Shown: positions 36,136-48,060 of the stretch, in pieces
Position numbering within the stretch: the stretch's first letter is position 1
Layout: each line of letters opens with the position of its first letter
Assembly (NCBI GenBank): GCA_008933995.1
Contig: WARS01000038.1
Coordinates: forward strand, 4,854,010-4,918,009
Length of the DNA stretch: 64,000 bases
Reading direction: 5' to 3'
DNA from: Datnioides undecimradiatus
Lineage: Eukaryota > Chordata > Actinopteri > Lobotiformes > Datnioididae
Notes under the pieces: generated by a model
Seen by the model: only the letters and a program-made list of their open reading frames with translations
The model's database searches: none
Told to the model about the DNA's origin: nothing
Translations under genes and position numbers: made by a program

Positions 36136-39100
36136 GACGTTGTCGTTCATTGTTTCATTGGCTTCAAGCTACGAGTTTGTGTAATGTGTGTAATACTTTG
36201 CTGTGTAAAAGTACATGCTCAATGTTCAAGATGTTGACAAAATTGCAAATGTTTGTAGAGTAAAAGTGAAACTGTAGCCAGCAGCAAGTAAGCTATGGGT
36301 AACTTAAACAGAAACAGGAGGCAACCACTAGATTGGCTATGTCCAAAGGCCCAGGTTAGCCATCCAATCAGCAGTCAGCTACCAAAGCCAATCAGCACCT
36401 CAAAACTTCTCTAATAAACGCTATTTTTCTAGATTGTTCAATGCAAATGAAAAATGCAAAAACCGTTTGGGTGTTAGAGGAAGTTATGTGCCACAGTATT
36501 TCTCTGTTAGCTCAGTAACATCCTTAAATGTCAGCTTTTCAACCTCCTGGGGACAAGACAAAGTATGAATATATAAACAAGATATACAGTGTCACATTTT
36601 CAGCTTTAAGAATGGGATATACTTAATTTTTATCTCCAGCCTTTGGTGGATCTTTTGACCTCTAGTCCAACCACATGTTCATATATTCCATTAAAGTTTA
36701 GCAAGTTTTGTTTGTTGACCTCAGACAGGCCTTAACTTCAACTGCAAACCTGGAGCGATAAAGCTGCTGTAATTATTCATAAAGGTCGACTGTTTATCTG
36801 CTGACGAACTCAGAAATCAAACAATCTAAAATACACGTTCTCTATTTAAATGAAAGACTTTTTGTTTTTAAATAACTTTAAAACTGATTTATTTAAAAGT
36901 TTAATGTCTGCCCAAAGTCCAAAGCCCATTTCACTGAGGTGACCGTAAAAGAAAAAAGCTGAATGAAGGATTAAATACATCTTAAAGTGGAAGAGTGGAA
37001 GGATCCTTAAACAGGGCTTCACCATGAAGTAATGTAACACTGGCCACCATGGGGAACAAAGATACTGTCAGAGATACTGATACTGGGTGAACATTTCATT
37101 CTAATCCTCCTCATTGTAATGGGCTGTGCTGTAGTGTGGTGCAGTTGTGAGATAAAAGCAGACTTCTCCACAAAGACACAACTTTAATAGCTTTTAATTT
37201 TTTCGCCGTTGAAGTCGGCAGAGCTCATTTTTCCAGAGGACAGAGTGCTATTTTCATCAAGGTCATTCCTAAACCTTCATTACTCTCGTTTTAAATGGTA
37301 ACTGCGTTGCATCTAAATCTGGCCTGCCTTGCTTGAAACAGAAGTGCTTTAATGATAAAAACCAGAGAGACAGAGAAGCTCTGCTCAAAGGAGGAATTAA
37401 AACAATACTGAATAGCATGGAAGGAGCCACAGTGTTCCTTAACAAAGCTGGCCCCTCTTCAGCACTTATTTGAAGTCGGCAGATAACGTTTCTGCCACGT
37501 CGAGGGAAGCAGCAGGCTGCCTGTTGGATCCTGGCTGCAAGGGCCTCTGTTAACAAGGGGAACAAACTTCAACTTTCGTCTCCCACAGGGCCTCAAAGGA
37601 AGTCTGCACATCAAACACAAGAGTCTCATTTGGATGGAGAGATGGAAGGAGGAGCTATAATGCCCGCTCTGGAGGGTGGTGGCGATGGGGGCGACAATCT
37701 CAGAAGGAACAGAAATCCTCTCCTTCAGTTTGTCACATGATAGCCTGACAGTCTGCTACAGGTGATTAGTTTTTGTTTTTTTGTTTTTTTACCACATAAA
37801 GATGGCAGTGCTGGACAGTCCTCATAACTCACACATAAGCAAACACTTTGTTTTAGTCTATCGAACGCTAACGTGAAGCCACACACCACGTGCAAAGCGC
37901 AGTAAGCCTTCAGGTAATATTTCTCCCCTAATCTTTCAGTTTGCAGAGACTCCCATGATACTGTACACTGACAGCACCTTAATCCCAACTATAAGAGAAG
38001 TTTGGGAAGTCTGGGAAGGAGCCTGGCCGCCATTGTTGAAGTTTTCTCCCTCACACACTCACGAGCACGCATGCACTTTAATGCCTCCTGTCAGACTGTT
38101 GCACACAGAATTCCACGGTGAGACGCGCACACACAAACTCATTTTGAAAACTTTCTCAACATGTGAGGAAGTGGAGCTTCCCCCAAACTCTTAGCCACAT
38201 GGGCAAATCCAGCCGAGAGCTTTTTGGCAGGTACAGCCCTCCGCTTCCTTAATCTGCTTGATTTCAGGCTCTCCCTGCAGAGGTCCGACGCACCTCTGAT
38301 TTGACGGGGGAGGAGATGGGAAGCGGCAGGTATGTGTGAGCGTGGATAGAAGGTGTACTTACTAATTCTTTCTCAAGAAGGATGACACAATAAATCTGTC
38401 ATGGCAGATTAGCGTACTGTTGCACTTTTCTCTTTGAAAATTTCAACTCTGTTGCATTTCTGACCACGCCTGCAGTGCAATATTACATCATTTAGAGATC
38501 AAGAGGCCCCAGGACAGCGAACTGCATCAGCTTGTGTGCATGTATGTGCGCAAGAAACAAACTAACTGAAGTCTTGCTAACAAAAACACCACTCCACGTC
38601 AGTACCAGTCATCAAAACCCCACCACCGTTAAGATGAAGGATCATGAGATCTCATTCTGCTTCTATCCTTGCACAAATATTCACTGTGATAAGTCAGTTT
38701 GACCTTGTCTGCACTCCTGAAATCATTTTCACATTCAGATCAAAGAAAACTAAACAAGAGAAATGATATCGTTCTACTTGTATGCAATCTAAAGGGGTTT
38801 CAGTGAAGTGTAATTTGAATGACACGTGCAGATCTGCCTGCATTCAGAGCCTGAGAGGGGAATTGAAAAGGCATCAGAAAGAAGGAATACAATGTCACCC
38901 AGTTCACAGAAACTTTAACTGCTCTCAGGAGAAAAAACATCAGCTTGGAATGGGATGCAGGAATATTTGACAAAATAAGCACATGGAGTTGACTCTGAAT
39001 AAACTCCATACTACGACCAAGACTGTGAGACTGTCCAAGGTCAAGATGGTGTTTTATTGACTTTTGCAGCAGCTGTGATGAAGCAGTGCAGAGTGCAGGA

Positions 39101-40836
39101 ACATGCTCGTCATACTGGAGTGATAAAGACGCAGTCGCCTCTTTCGTCCCTTCCTTCCTTTTACATGAATTCCAAGGTAACAACCTTTTCTCTTTAAACA
39201 TGTGACACTGATATCGTTCATTTATAAGTGTTTAGAAAAGCAAGAATCACAGCTTTCTGAACTGATTCTGGGAACAGTGAAAATGACATTTAATTATAAT
39301 AATGCAGGTTATTTCCTGAAAATGGGTATTGTTCTGACAGGTCATATATTACAACACAACGGCTGGGTGCGTGGTCACGTCACCACATCGCAGGAGAAGC
39401 TGCATAATGAAGGAAGGATGCAAATATTTAAGTTAGTGTAGAAGCAGCTCCGTGGGGATTCACAAGAAGAGTTGAAAAGGTGAACACACTTGGAAGCGTG
39501 CACAGAAGATGTCTTTGACTTTTCAGCAAATTCCCACGGCTGGGATTGAGGGGCATTTCCCCTCAGTACTTCTATCATAAGCATTTCTATCAGAAAGTTC
39601 AGCAAAGAAGCATCACTTAGCATTTCTATGAACACCATTACAAGCACACGTCCTCATTCATTTGGAGCTACAGCTGAATATGCCATAACATGACTTCTCC
39701 TGCATTCACATCTGTCAAACTCAATATAACCCTATTAACTGGTGCAAAGAGGAGCTACCGGGCACAGAATTCCTAATATCTTCAAGAACTTGCTGACTTA
39801 TGTTTTATAAATGCAAGATGAGGTCATGTCAGTGCTGAGGCTTCTTAAATTGGCTCTTACAGGAAACATTGGGCTCTAACAACAGAGAGCAGAAGTGGAA
39901 ACATAAATTGCTATAGAATAAAACAAAAATGCTTTATTAGCCTTATTGAAAGAAGCTAAACATCGAGTGATAAACCAGTCCTCACGCCGTCTCTTTTTTC
40001 CTTTTTTTGTCCCAACAGGCGAGCTCTGGAGGCAACTGAGACACAATCCAGATGACAAATGAGAGCTTTATGGCTGTTCGCACCGCAGGCTCAGTGTTCA
40101 AGGACACACCGGGAGGATTTTCCAAGGGAATAGGCCTAAATTACTTCACGTTGTAACTCTTTCAAAGTGATGCAGTGCCTTAAAAAAGAAACACATGAGG
40201 TGTGTTGAGCTCATGTGAGAAAGGCCTTTTGATATTCAGCGCAGACACAGATAAATACATTAGGATGGAAATCTTGAAGAAGTCACGTATGCTGGTCACT
40301 TTATCTCGCTGTGCTGTGATTCAGAGCTCTTTCATTATAAAGCTCAGAGCTGCTGGAGACATAATTGAGTCTGTGCATATACAGCGGAACTGTCAAATAC
40401 CTTGTTGTGTTGGATGAAAGGACACTGCTTTGTGCAAAAGACAACTTTCAGTTCACCACACGGCATGATGTCTCTGCTCAGTGGAATCACAATCACAATG
40501 ATTATTATTATAATAATGGACTAAGAAGCAGTTATGTACATGATAATTCAATTTTCTGCTATTAGTTTTGCATTTGTACTGTAATATATGTACAAAACAA
40601 ATTTTACCTACGTTTATGCATTTTTTTTTCAAATATTTAATGTGAGTACTGCAGGTATGGTCAGTCAGAAATCAAGATTACTTCCCTTTCCTGTAAAACA
40701 AAGAGAAAAATAGAAAATATGTCACTGTCAGTTTAAGTAATGCTGCTAATCTTTGTATTTTTTTTTTAAAGTGAAAAATTAGGTGTGTCTTGTAGAGAAA
40801 AGGTCTGCTGCAGGTCGATTTTAACATTAAAATTCA
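36136..40836. other. intergenic DNA downstream of ncam2
   Basis: Apart from a foldback-type repeat at 36263-36690, this stretch shows no gene, RNA or simple repeat of note. Open frames are short, lack splice support and match nothing I recognise. Confidence 0.6.
36263..36690. repeat. diverged foldback-type percomorph repeat
   Basis: Contains CTGTAGCCAGCAGCAAGTAA, GGCTATGTCCAAAGGC, CAATCAGCACCTC, CTAATAAACGC and GTTATGTGCCACAGTATTTC in the order of a common percomorph element, then a partly complementary return arm (AAACAAGATATACAGTG, GATCTTTTGACCTCTAGTCC). It belongs to the same family as 50072-50482 but is more diverged. Boundaries are approximate. Confidence 0.5.
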
Positions 40837-40841
40837 ACCTT

Positions 40842-41093
40842 TGTCATGGTTTAAAGTCGAGTTCCTTGTTTTGTTATTTCCTGTTTTATTTTTTTATGTT
40901 TTATTATTTTTTATGTTTTATTATAAGTTTTTTCCATTGCGTGTCTCTGTCTACTTGTTTGCTGTCTTGATTAGTTCATTGGTTTCACCTGCGTCTCGTT
41001 TACCTGCACTCCCCAGTCCATTTAAGTCGTGTCCCTTATCTGTAAGCCTAAACCCTAAAATAAACTCCTCCGAGTGGAACATTCTTTGTGACA
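40842..41093. mobile_element. solo LTR of an LTR retrotransposon
   Basis: A 252-bp segment begins TGTCATGG and ends TTTGTGACA, so it has the TG...CA ends and a 5-bp terminal inverted repeat (TGTCA/TGACA) of a long terminal repeat. It is flanked by perfect 5-bp target-site duplications, ACCTT at 40837-40841 and 41094-41098. Inside are T-rich and CCTGTTTTATT-type stretches, then CACCTGCGTCTCGTTTACC and an AATAAA at 41059-41064, the usual LTR poly(A) signal. No internal gag/pol sequence lies next to it, so it is a solo LTR left by recombination. The intact target duplications suggest a fairly recent insertion. Confidence 0.8.
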
Positions 41094-41230
41094 ACCTTAA
41101 TCTGAAACAAATGATGTTTTATTTTACTGTATGGGCAGAAAACTGTGTATGAGAGTGTTATCTAAATTGTCTTTGTCAAATATTATGTCTATTTAATGCC
41201 AAATTTTTTAAAAATGTGTAGGAACAAACA

Positions 41231-41302
41231 AACTTCCTGTTTATTCGGCCTCACCCTGGCACTTCCTGTCACAACAGGAAGTACATCCTCTTCAAGGAAG
41301 TA
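41231..41302. promoter_or_regulatory. ETS-site cluster with a 9-bp palindrome
   Basis: Four ETS cores lie within 72 bp: ACTTCCTGT at 41232-41240, ACTTCCTGT at 41261-41269, ACAGGAAGT at 41274-41282 and AAGGAAGTA at 41294-41302. The middle two form a perfect inverted repeat with a 4-bp spacer. Such arrangements bind ETS dimers and GABP and are common in TATA-less promoters, but this patch is not GC-rich. Confidence 0.35.
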
Positions 41303-41894
41303 ATGCTGCTGTTGCATAGAGGAACAATACATCCATGGTTGCTGTGTGACATTAAAACCAGCTTCATGAGGTAAATAAATAAATTAAGTTTTATGTTTCA
41401 CCAGCTAAATTTATCTTGTTAAACCTGGATATTGGTTGCAGTTTTGGTCTTGTAGCTTGCAAGCTTGCAGTTAGCTAACACTTGATTAAACACCTGTGAG
41501 CTAACAATTAGACACCTGTTAGCTAGCAGTATCACTGCAGCCTTTGTCTTCATATCATTTATGTTTAAAACAGTAACTTAGTTCGAGGCACAGCTAAAAG
41601 ACTGTGAGGTTTGCTCAACTCTGAATTCCTAAAGTGCTTTCAGAGCTGTTTGAAAGTGAACTAACCACAAAGCTTAAATAAAAGACAGCTAATGTCAGCT
41701 AATCATGGTAATTCATTGCTTTTAGGATTAATGAGCTAGTGCACGTCACTCTGAAAACCATGTGTATCCAAAATGTAATGTTCCAGGGACTCGGAAAAAA
41801 CACACACACACACGGCGTTGATTTAAGCTTAGTGACAGTGTTTTTGAGATAAAAGGAGAGAGAATATTATTCATATATTAAATATTTCTTCCAG

Positions 41895-41988
41895 GAGAAA
41901 CCCTGCCAGAGCCAGATCCGAACTGACGGCAGAGCTGAGATATTTTCATCCCCGTTAACCGCAACATGTTGCACCCAAGGACCCCAAG
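41895..41988 (+). other. exon-like segment with an ATG (unverified)
   Basis: A 94-bp segment lies between an acceptor (TATTTCTTCCAG) and a donor (AAG|GTATGA). It holds an ATG at 41966 in a fair context (CGCAACATGT) and would encode MLHPRTPR before the splice. It lies about 520 bp downstream of a possible donor (CATGAG|GTAAAT, 41371) and of the ETS cluster. No homologue recognised; it may be chance. Confidence 0.15.
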
Positions 41989-42294
41989 GTATGACTCACC
42001 ACACTCTGCATTACAGTGTGACCTACATCACGTAATAACAGGCGTCTCTTATGGGAGAAGTCTTGATGACTTTTTCACAGATCTGTCACTGTTAATTAGT
42101 CAGTTTTAACCTCAGTAATCTTGGGGAAATACATATAAATTACCACTAATGGAACCTTTGCCCTCTGTTTATGTGATTGTATGTTTTCCATTTAGTTCAT
42201 TTATTTGTTTTAGTTACACTTGTACCGTAGTCTGGTCTTTACTTTAGCAGTATGCCACTATCCACGGTTTGGGATTAGACTAAACTAGCTCCAA

Positions 42295-42750
42295 CTAGTG
42301 TTGGACTACAGATGGATGTGATCTGTGGTGCCTAGAGGATGAGTCTGACTTTGGTGATCTCCTGACTTTCCTCATAGTGCCACATTGTGTCACTGACACT
42401 GGCTCAGGATATTCAGGCTCCCTTCGTAATGTCCGGTCTTTACTTTAGTAGCCCTGTAACTTTTCATCTAGCATCATCGTCATATCAGTTATTTTAATTT
42501 GTGCTTTTGCTTTTGGTTTATGGCCAAATACCTGCAGACCTCACCCTAAGCATTAGGTGTAAGTGTTAGCATGCTGACACTAACACAACGCGCAGCTAAG
42601 ATGTGAAAGTGGCAATTAAATTTGCTGAACATCAGCATGTTTTTCCATGTATTGTCTTTGTGTTAGCATTTAGCTCAAAGCACTACTGTGCTGGCAGCGC
42701 TTGGTTAGCTGTTTTGGGCTAACAAGGCCAGGCCTTTATGTATATCAGTG
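42295..42750. repeat. percomorph dispersed repeat (GTTAGCATTTAGCTCAAAGC family)
   Basis: In order it contains GGTGCCTAGAGGATGAGTC, CTTTGGTGATCTCCTGACTT, CATCTAGCATCATCGTCATA, TTTGGTTTATGGCCAAATAC, GTTAGCATGCTGACACTAAC, GAACATCAGCATG and GTTAGCATTTAGCTCAAAGC. From memory this is a very abundant non-coding repeat of percomorph fish, here moderately diverged with small deletions. It has no coding capacity. It is one of the best indications of the lineage. Confidence 0.7.
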
Positions 42751-43559
42751 GGGCAAGAGCAACACCTCATATCACTTTCACTTGTCACCACAGCATAAAA
42801 CTGCTTGTATTCAAATCTGATAAAGGGTATTGGCGAGAGGGTAAACTTAGTTTTTAAAGAATCAGCCTCTTTTTATGGCTCAGTCCAGCTTTGACGCGAT
42901 GCCACCATCATCTCTGGCCTCAAGCCTTCAAAATACCTTAAGTGTTTTTCCTTTTCCACTCTTTACTACATACCTGAGGGCTTTGCTTCAATTTTTAGCT
43001 GTAATAATAATAATACTCTTTTTTTTATTAAGTGATAAATAATTGAAGTGAAATCATTTCTCACCCATAGATAAATTCTAATCATTTTAAAATATACATA
43101 TTCCACAGTCCTCTTAATTTTTCTGTTCTGTGTCTCATATCAGAAGCCAAGCTTTCCCATCACACTCAAACACTACCCAGCTAGGGAACCAGTTAACTGA
43201 ATGGCTCTTTCAAACTGCCGGGGCATTGTCGTTGAATGTAACCGACCCAACTGCGAGTGATTTAAATCAGGAGCCCTGGGCACACAAAAGAAACCCCTCT
43301 TCTCAAGTCGTTCAATTTACATGAATGTTTTATACATTTCGCTGATGTTCCTATGAGAAGTGACAGCGCTCGAGAAGGGATTTAATGTTTTCCTCAAGAA
43401 CACTTTACGCCCGGGCCGATGTTGGGGGATTTGACGTGAGGTTCCAATTACGATGCTATCTCACTTAGCGCTAAGCCATCCTGCTAAGCACACACTTTGG
43501 CCACATATCAGCAGAGCATGTGTTGCAGTGTCCCTTAAAGCCTATATAGATTATTACCA

Positions 43560-44340
43560 TTTGCAGGAAGCACCATGCATAACAGAGCAGAGCCTAAGGA
43601 TAAAATTCTCACCCAATAATTGAGTGCATGGTGGGGTAAATGTCAAACTATTTGCAAGCCATTCGTGAGCTGTGGTATTCTTCTCTATTAGCCTAATGTG
43701 CCAGAGTTACTCATCTTGGCTTTGTGCAAATTCATATTGGATTTTTATTAAAACTCAAACCAACAGTAATAGATGTGCCTCTGGGATAGCTTTAAAAATC
43801 AATTTGCTAAACAGCACAAAATTACCCCCATAATTGTCTCCTTGGACCGCATTACCCATCGAAGGTGATTCTCATTCGAATGTGAGTAAACTTTGCCTCA
43901 TCGACCAAAACGTTCGCCTCACTCTTGACTCCGGAGCCATGTGTCCTCTCATTACTGTAACAACCCAAACAGACAAACGGGATCCTGCGCGCACCGCTGA
44001 CAGGAAAATCAGAACGCAGATCCTGCCTGTCAAACGACCCTCCGGCGATTCCTGCTGCTAATGAAGTGAAATATTCTGGCATCTGAATCTGAAATAGAGC
44101 TGTATATTTGGACACATGAATATGAATACAATCAGCTAGACTTGGCTCATTAATGAGGCAGGGAGAGCAACCAGCAGACAGGATTAATTAATTACAGAGT
44201 GACATTTATGGATAATAACCTTCTGGTGGATATCACGGCTAATGAATATGCATAAGACTATCAAAGGGGAAGCATCCAGCCAAGATGAAATATCTATATT
44301 CAGATCCATGATGGGGTTGCTGCCACGTCATGTGAACCAG
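43560..44340. other. candidate conserved non-coding block
   Basis: Dense in homeodomain-like cores (CATTAATGAGG, GATTAATTAATTACAG, GCTAATGAATATGCATAAG) and containing an octamer-like ATATGCATAA, with no repeats or low-complexity sequence. That texture is typical of developmental enhancers in fish. Open frames of 75-87 codons on both strands overlap it but match nothing. Confidence 0.3.
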
Positions 44341-44555
44341 CAGCACATTGTGATTTCAAAGTGTGTGATGTTTTGAATGATTTTTCACAACTTGCCATGT
44401 GGTGAGGCAACTGTAACCACCTTTTACACTGCAACTCTTTGGTTAGGTTGGAGAAACGCTTCAGAAATGATTAATGTTGAGGTTCCATAAGACGGCTACA
44501 GCGTTGAGCCGCTGCTGATAGAATATGACTCACTGTGATTGCTTTGGTGTTTCAG

Positions 44556-44594
44556 GAGGAGCTGCAGTCGGAGGAAGAGCTCATTGTAAACTGA
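44556..44594 (+). other. terminal-exon-like segment (unverified)
   Basis: Follows a good acceptor (TTGCTTTGGTGTTTCAG) and reads EELQSEEELIVN then TGA (44592-44594). Charged coding-like composition directly after an acceptor is suggestive, but it is only 12 codons and I recognise no protein. Joined directly to 41895-41988 the frame would differ, so a middle exon would be required. Confidence 0.15.
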
Positions 44595-47500
44595 TGCAGT
44601 GTGGATGTGTGTGGTTCAGAGTTTTGGTTTTGTGTTTATGTGTGTAGTGCAGCAGTTAAATCTGGTCATCTATCATATCTCTAAGGATCCCAATATACAG
44701 AATATAGATATATTTACCACAGATGTGTCAGTGAAGATATTTTGCGGTACTGTGTCTATTTCACACCTCTTGCTGTATAAGTCTGTTGAGAGCAATGATG
44801 GCAATCAATGAGCAGGACTGCTTATTGAGCAATATTGGATTCAGAGGGAATTTGCATTAACGTAATGAAAACCCCTGATATGTCATGTCATTAACAGAAA
44901 ACAGGCATCCCCATCTGGTAATTTTATCTATAAATAGCATCTCAATCGAATTTAGATAATTCAATATAAACCCGCGCATATTGTGATTGATATCATTTTA
45001 TGCATCCTTAACATAGCATAACTCTCGTCTACTTTGTATCTCTTAGGATTTGCTATCACAATCAGCTCACTGTCTTTGTCACATACCCGAGCCACAAATT
45101 CAATAAAGTTCCTGAAAACCAGGAAGTCTTATTGACAGGTGCAGCTGGGAGAGGCTAACGGGGGGTAACCTTGGCTGAACAGATGTAAGATAAACCATTA
45201 ATTATCCTTCCTAAGGTGCAAGGGTCTGCATGGCTTACATTATATTATCTGCTCGTGACCACAGAGGGCCACAGCAGAAAATGTGCAGACTGTATGAATC
45301 TACTTTACATGGGGGAATTCATCCGTAATACGTGCACAGTTAACATCTGCTATAATCAATTTCTTGATATTAACAATGGATCCCGTGTGCTCAGCTGTAC
45401 AGTGACTTATATATTGTCTTTAAGATTGTGGTTTTGGTTTCACTGCCCACAGCTTTACTATTTCAGTTTACTTTCACCACGCTCACATGCTGTGTTTTAA
45501 GACACAGTTAAAAAGGGCTAAAACCCTCTGTGCACTTCCTGTTCAGCAATGAATAGTAGAGAAGGTTGGTGATGAGCCGGTGAACACAGTGAGTTGGTTG
45601 AAACCAAAGGCGGCGCTAAAAGGGAAATTACTATTAAACTCACATTCAGAAGGAGGGAACAAGTTTTCACTTTCATTCCACCGCCTCTGATGTGACCTCT
45701 GAAAATACCATATTCACAGATTTAAGAAGTAGCACGAAATGACTTTAAGTATTGAAACCCTAATTACATCTTAACACATTTCACTGTTGTCAAGGAATAT
45801 TACAGATCTATGCAATAACAGTCTCAGTAACAGTCTTCCCTGCTGCTTGGCAACATGTTTCATGGTGGCTAATGTGAAAGTAATAATAGGAGAAAAGCCA
45901 TGCGCAACTTTTAGTAACTTTTGAGCAAAGGTTTAATCAGTTTAACAACACTTAAGGTTGAGTTCATTGCACAAACTACACAGCAGCACTTCCACTAATG
46001 CATTTCTGCCAGTGTACAGCACATAATTAACCATCACAGTGAGGCAACACCTTGTCAGTGCAGCAGATGGTAGATAAGAGCATGAAAATATTCGTTAGGA
46101 GCAAGGGGCCACTGTTGTCCTCATTGCTTGTAAGACAATCTTTCTAGCATAGGTCTTAATTGAATTCCCTATCTGAACATTAATACGATACCCCAGTGGG
46201 TCAAACTAATTAAATAGTCTTAATCAATAGGGTTATACAATATTACTGTGTTAAAGAACATACATACACGATCCCTGTATAAGAATAATCATCACTGCGA
46301 AGGTCAAGTTAATTAATGTCCCTTCCTGATCACCATTCACTGCTCTTAAAGCTGAGTGGACATTAAATTTAAGACTAAAGTGAGGCAACGGAGCAGTGTC
46401 AGTGTCCACACCAATGACCTTCTGCAAATGATGATTGATGCCGCTCCCTCTATCTCATTGTCTCCTTCCTCTGCTGTATCAATCACTAACAAGAAATCGT
46501 ATAAAGAGATGTTCGCTCTTCTTATAGTCTGATGGAGGTTAAACAGAGGAATAGGCATCAAACCCGAAACATATTTCTGGCTACTGTGAAATAATGCGCC
46601 GTTTAGTGGTCAGATGCAGTGGGTCATAAACTATGGCAGTCGGAAAACTCTTGTATATGTCCTCAAAGTATCTAGAACCTGGATGAGAACATAAAAGGCA
46701 CTGGACAATATAACACCTCACGATCGGTGAATACCACTGGTGGAAGAAGAGGGTCAGCTTCTGCCTTTAGATCAGCTTCGGTCCTCATCGGCCGTGTGTT
46801 TGTGAGAGATTGGCTCGTTGCTTCAAAGGGAAAAGCTTCCAGTTCTTTTGAGAGATGAAGGAATTGGAAATGCGCTCTACGCCCTCTGTGCTCCACAACA
46901 TCCTGTGAAGGTTCAGTGATATTTTGATGTGAGCATCGGGAAGGCTGTGGACGGCTTCTCGCTCTTTCCTGCCATTCGTGAAACCTAACTTCCCTCTGTT
47001 TCTGCACATGTCCAGATTGAGAAAGAAAGGAGGGAAATGACTCTTGCATGTTATTGGAGCCTTAATGACAGTACTGTCCAGTTATAAGATCACGCTTCTT
47101 GTAATTTCTCTCAAAGTACATTCACATTATGCAGGTTTTAGTATAGATTAGTTAGATTAGCAAGTATGCTCTGGAAAAAGTGTGAACTTTACATGACAGC
47201 CATGAAGCAGATGGATTGTGGTGGTGTTTTCATATGAATGTTGAGCAATTTCAGGATTAAAACATGTTTTATTAACAAAGGAGCCGGACTGGAAAGCAGA
47301 AAAGGCTCATTTGTGCCTCTGTATTGGTGCATACCATATAAAATATATAGTACTGCATGCAAACATGCTCCCAAGTGTACTGTAAAATGACTATTCAGAG
47401 GCGAAAAAGTGCAAGTATGGAAGCTAATGCCTAATGGTGTAAGCATCCATTCAACTGCCTGGTTCAATTTTAACCTTTGTTTACATTTCCATCTCTTTGA

Positions 47501-47814
47501 CAGACTGTAGTTGGTGTACATTTATTTGTTACTTTGTTTGTTCCTCTGCATTAGACGAATATAATGGACTTTGTGAGTGCATTCATTTCCAGTTACAGTG
47601 GGTTAGCTAACAGGAATAAACTGGAAGTGTGTGTGTGTGAGCATGATTATCAGACCTTTCCTGCTGCTTTCAGCCATGAGCGTGGGAAATATATTACAAT
47701 ATTTATGATTAATAAGTAAGAAGCATAGAAGGAAGATTAAGGATATAGGTTATAAAGAAATTCAAAATCACCAAAGTTGGCGATACGTGGTGTACACATT
47801 TTATTTGGAGCCTT

Positions 47815-48060
47815 TGGTTGTCAAATGTTGCCTCGTGGCATTTTTGACCTGTTATTGGATGCATTATTGCTATTGATTCTGTCGCATTATTCCATCAATT
47901 TGCCCTCCAATATTCCCTAATTATTCAGTGCACATCTGAACATCCAGCGTGCCCAAGTGACATTTATTATGTATCATTAACATATCTGTTCATTTTGGGG
48001 TCTGTCAGTCAGGGCACAGAGTCATTTCATTTTGCAATCCATATTGGTTTCGGTGCACAT
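47815..48060. other. candidate conserved non-coding block
   Basis: Contains GGATGCATTATTGC, CCTAATTATTCAGTGC and CATTTATTATGTATCATTAA, with no repeat signature. The composition resembles homeodomain-rich vertebrate non-coding elements; conservation is untested. Confidence 0.22.

Noticed and set aside
42875-43042. 55-codon open frame starting MAQSSFDAMPPSSLASSLQN on the plus strand
   Set aside because: The first 20 residues look protein-like, but the rest runs into a T-rich and ATA-repeat stretch that gives an artificial hydrophobic tail; there is no splice evidence or recognised homologue.
46672-47049. 125-codon open frame on the minus strand
   Set aside because: The composition is not unreasonable, but there are no splice sites in register, no homology I recognise and a second open frame overlaps it.
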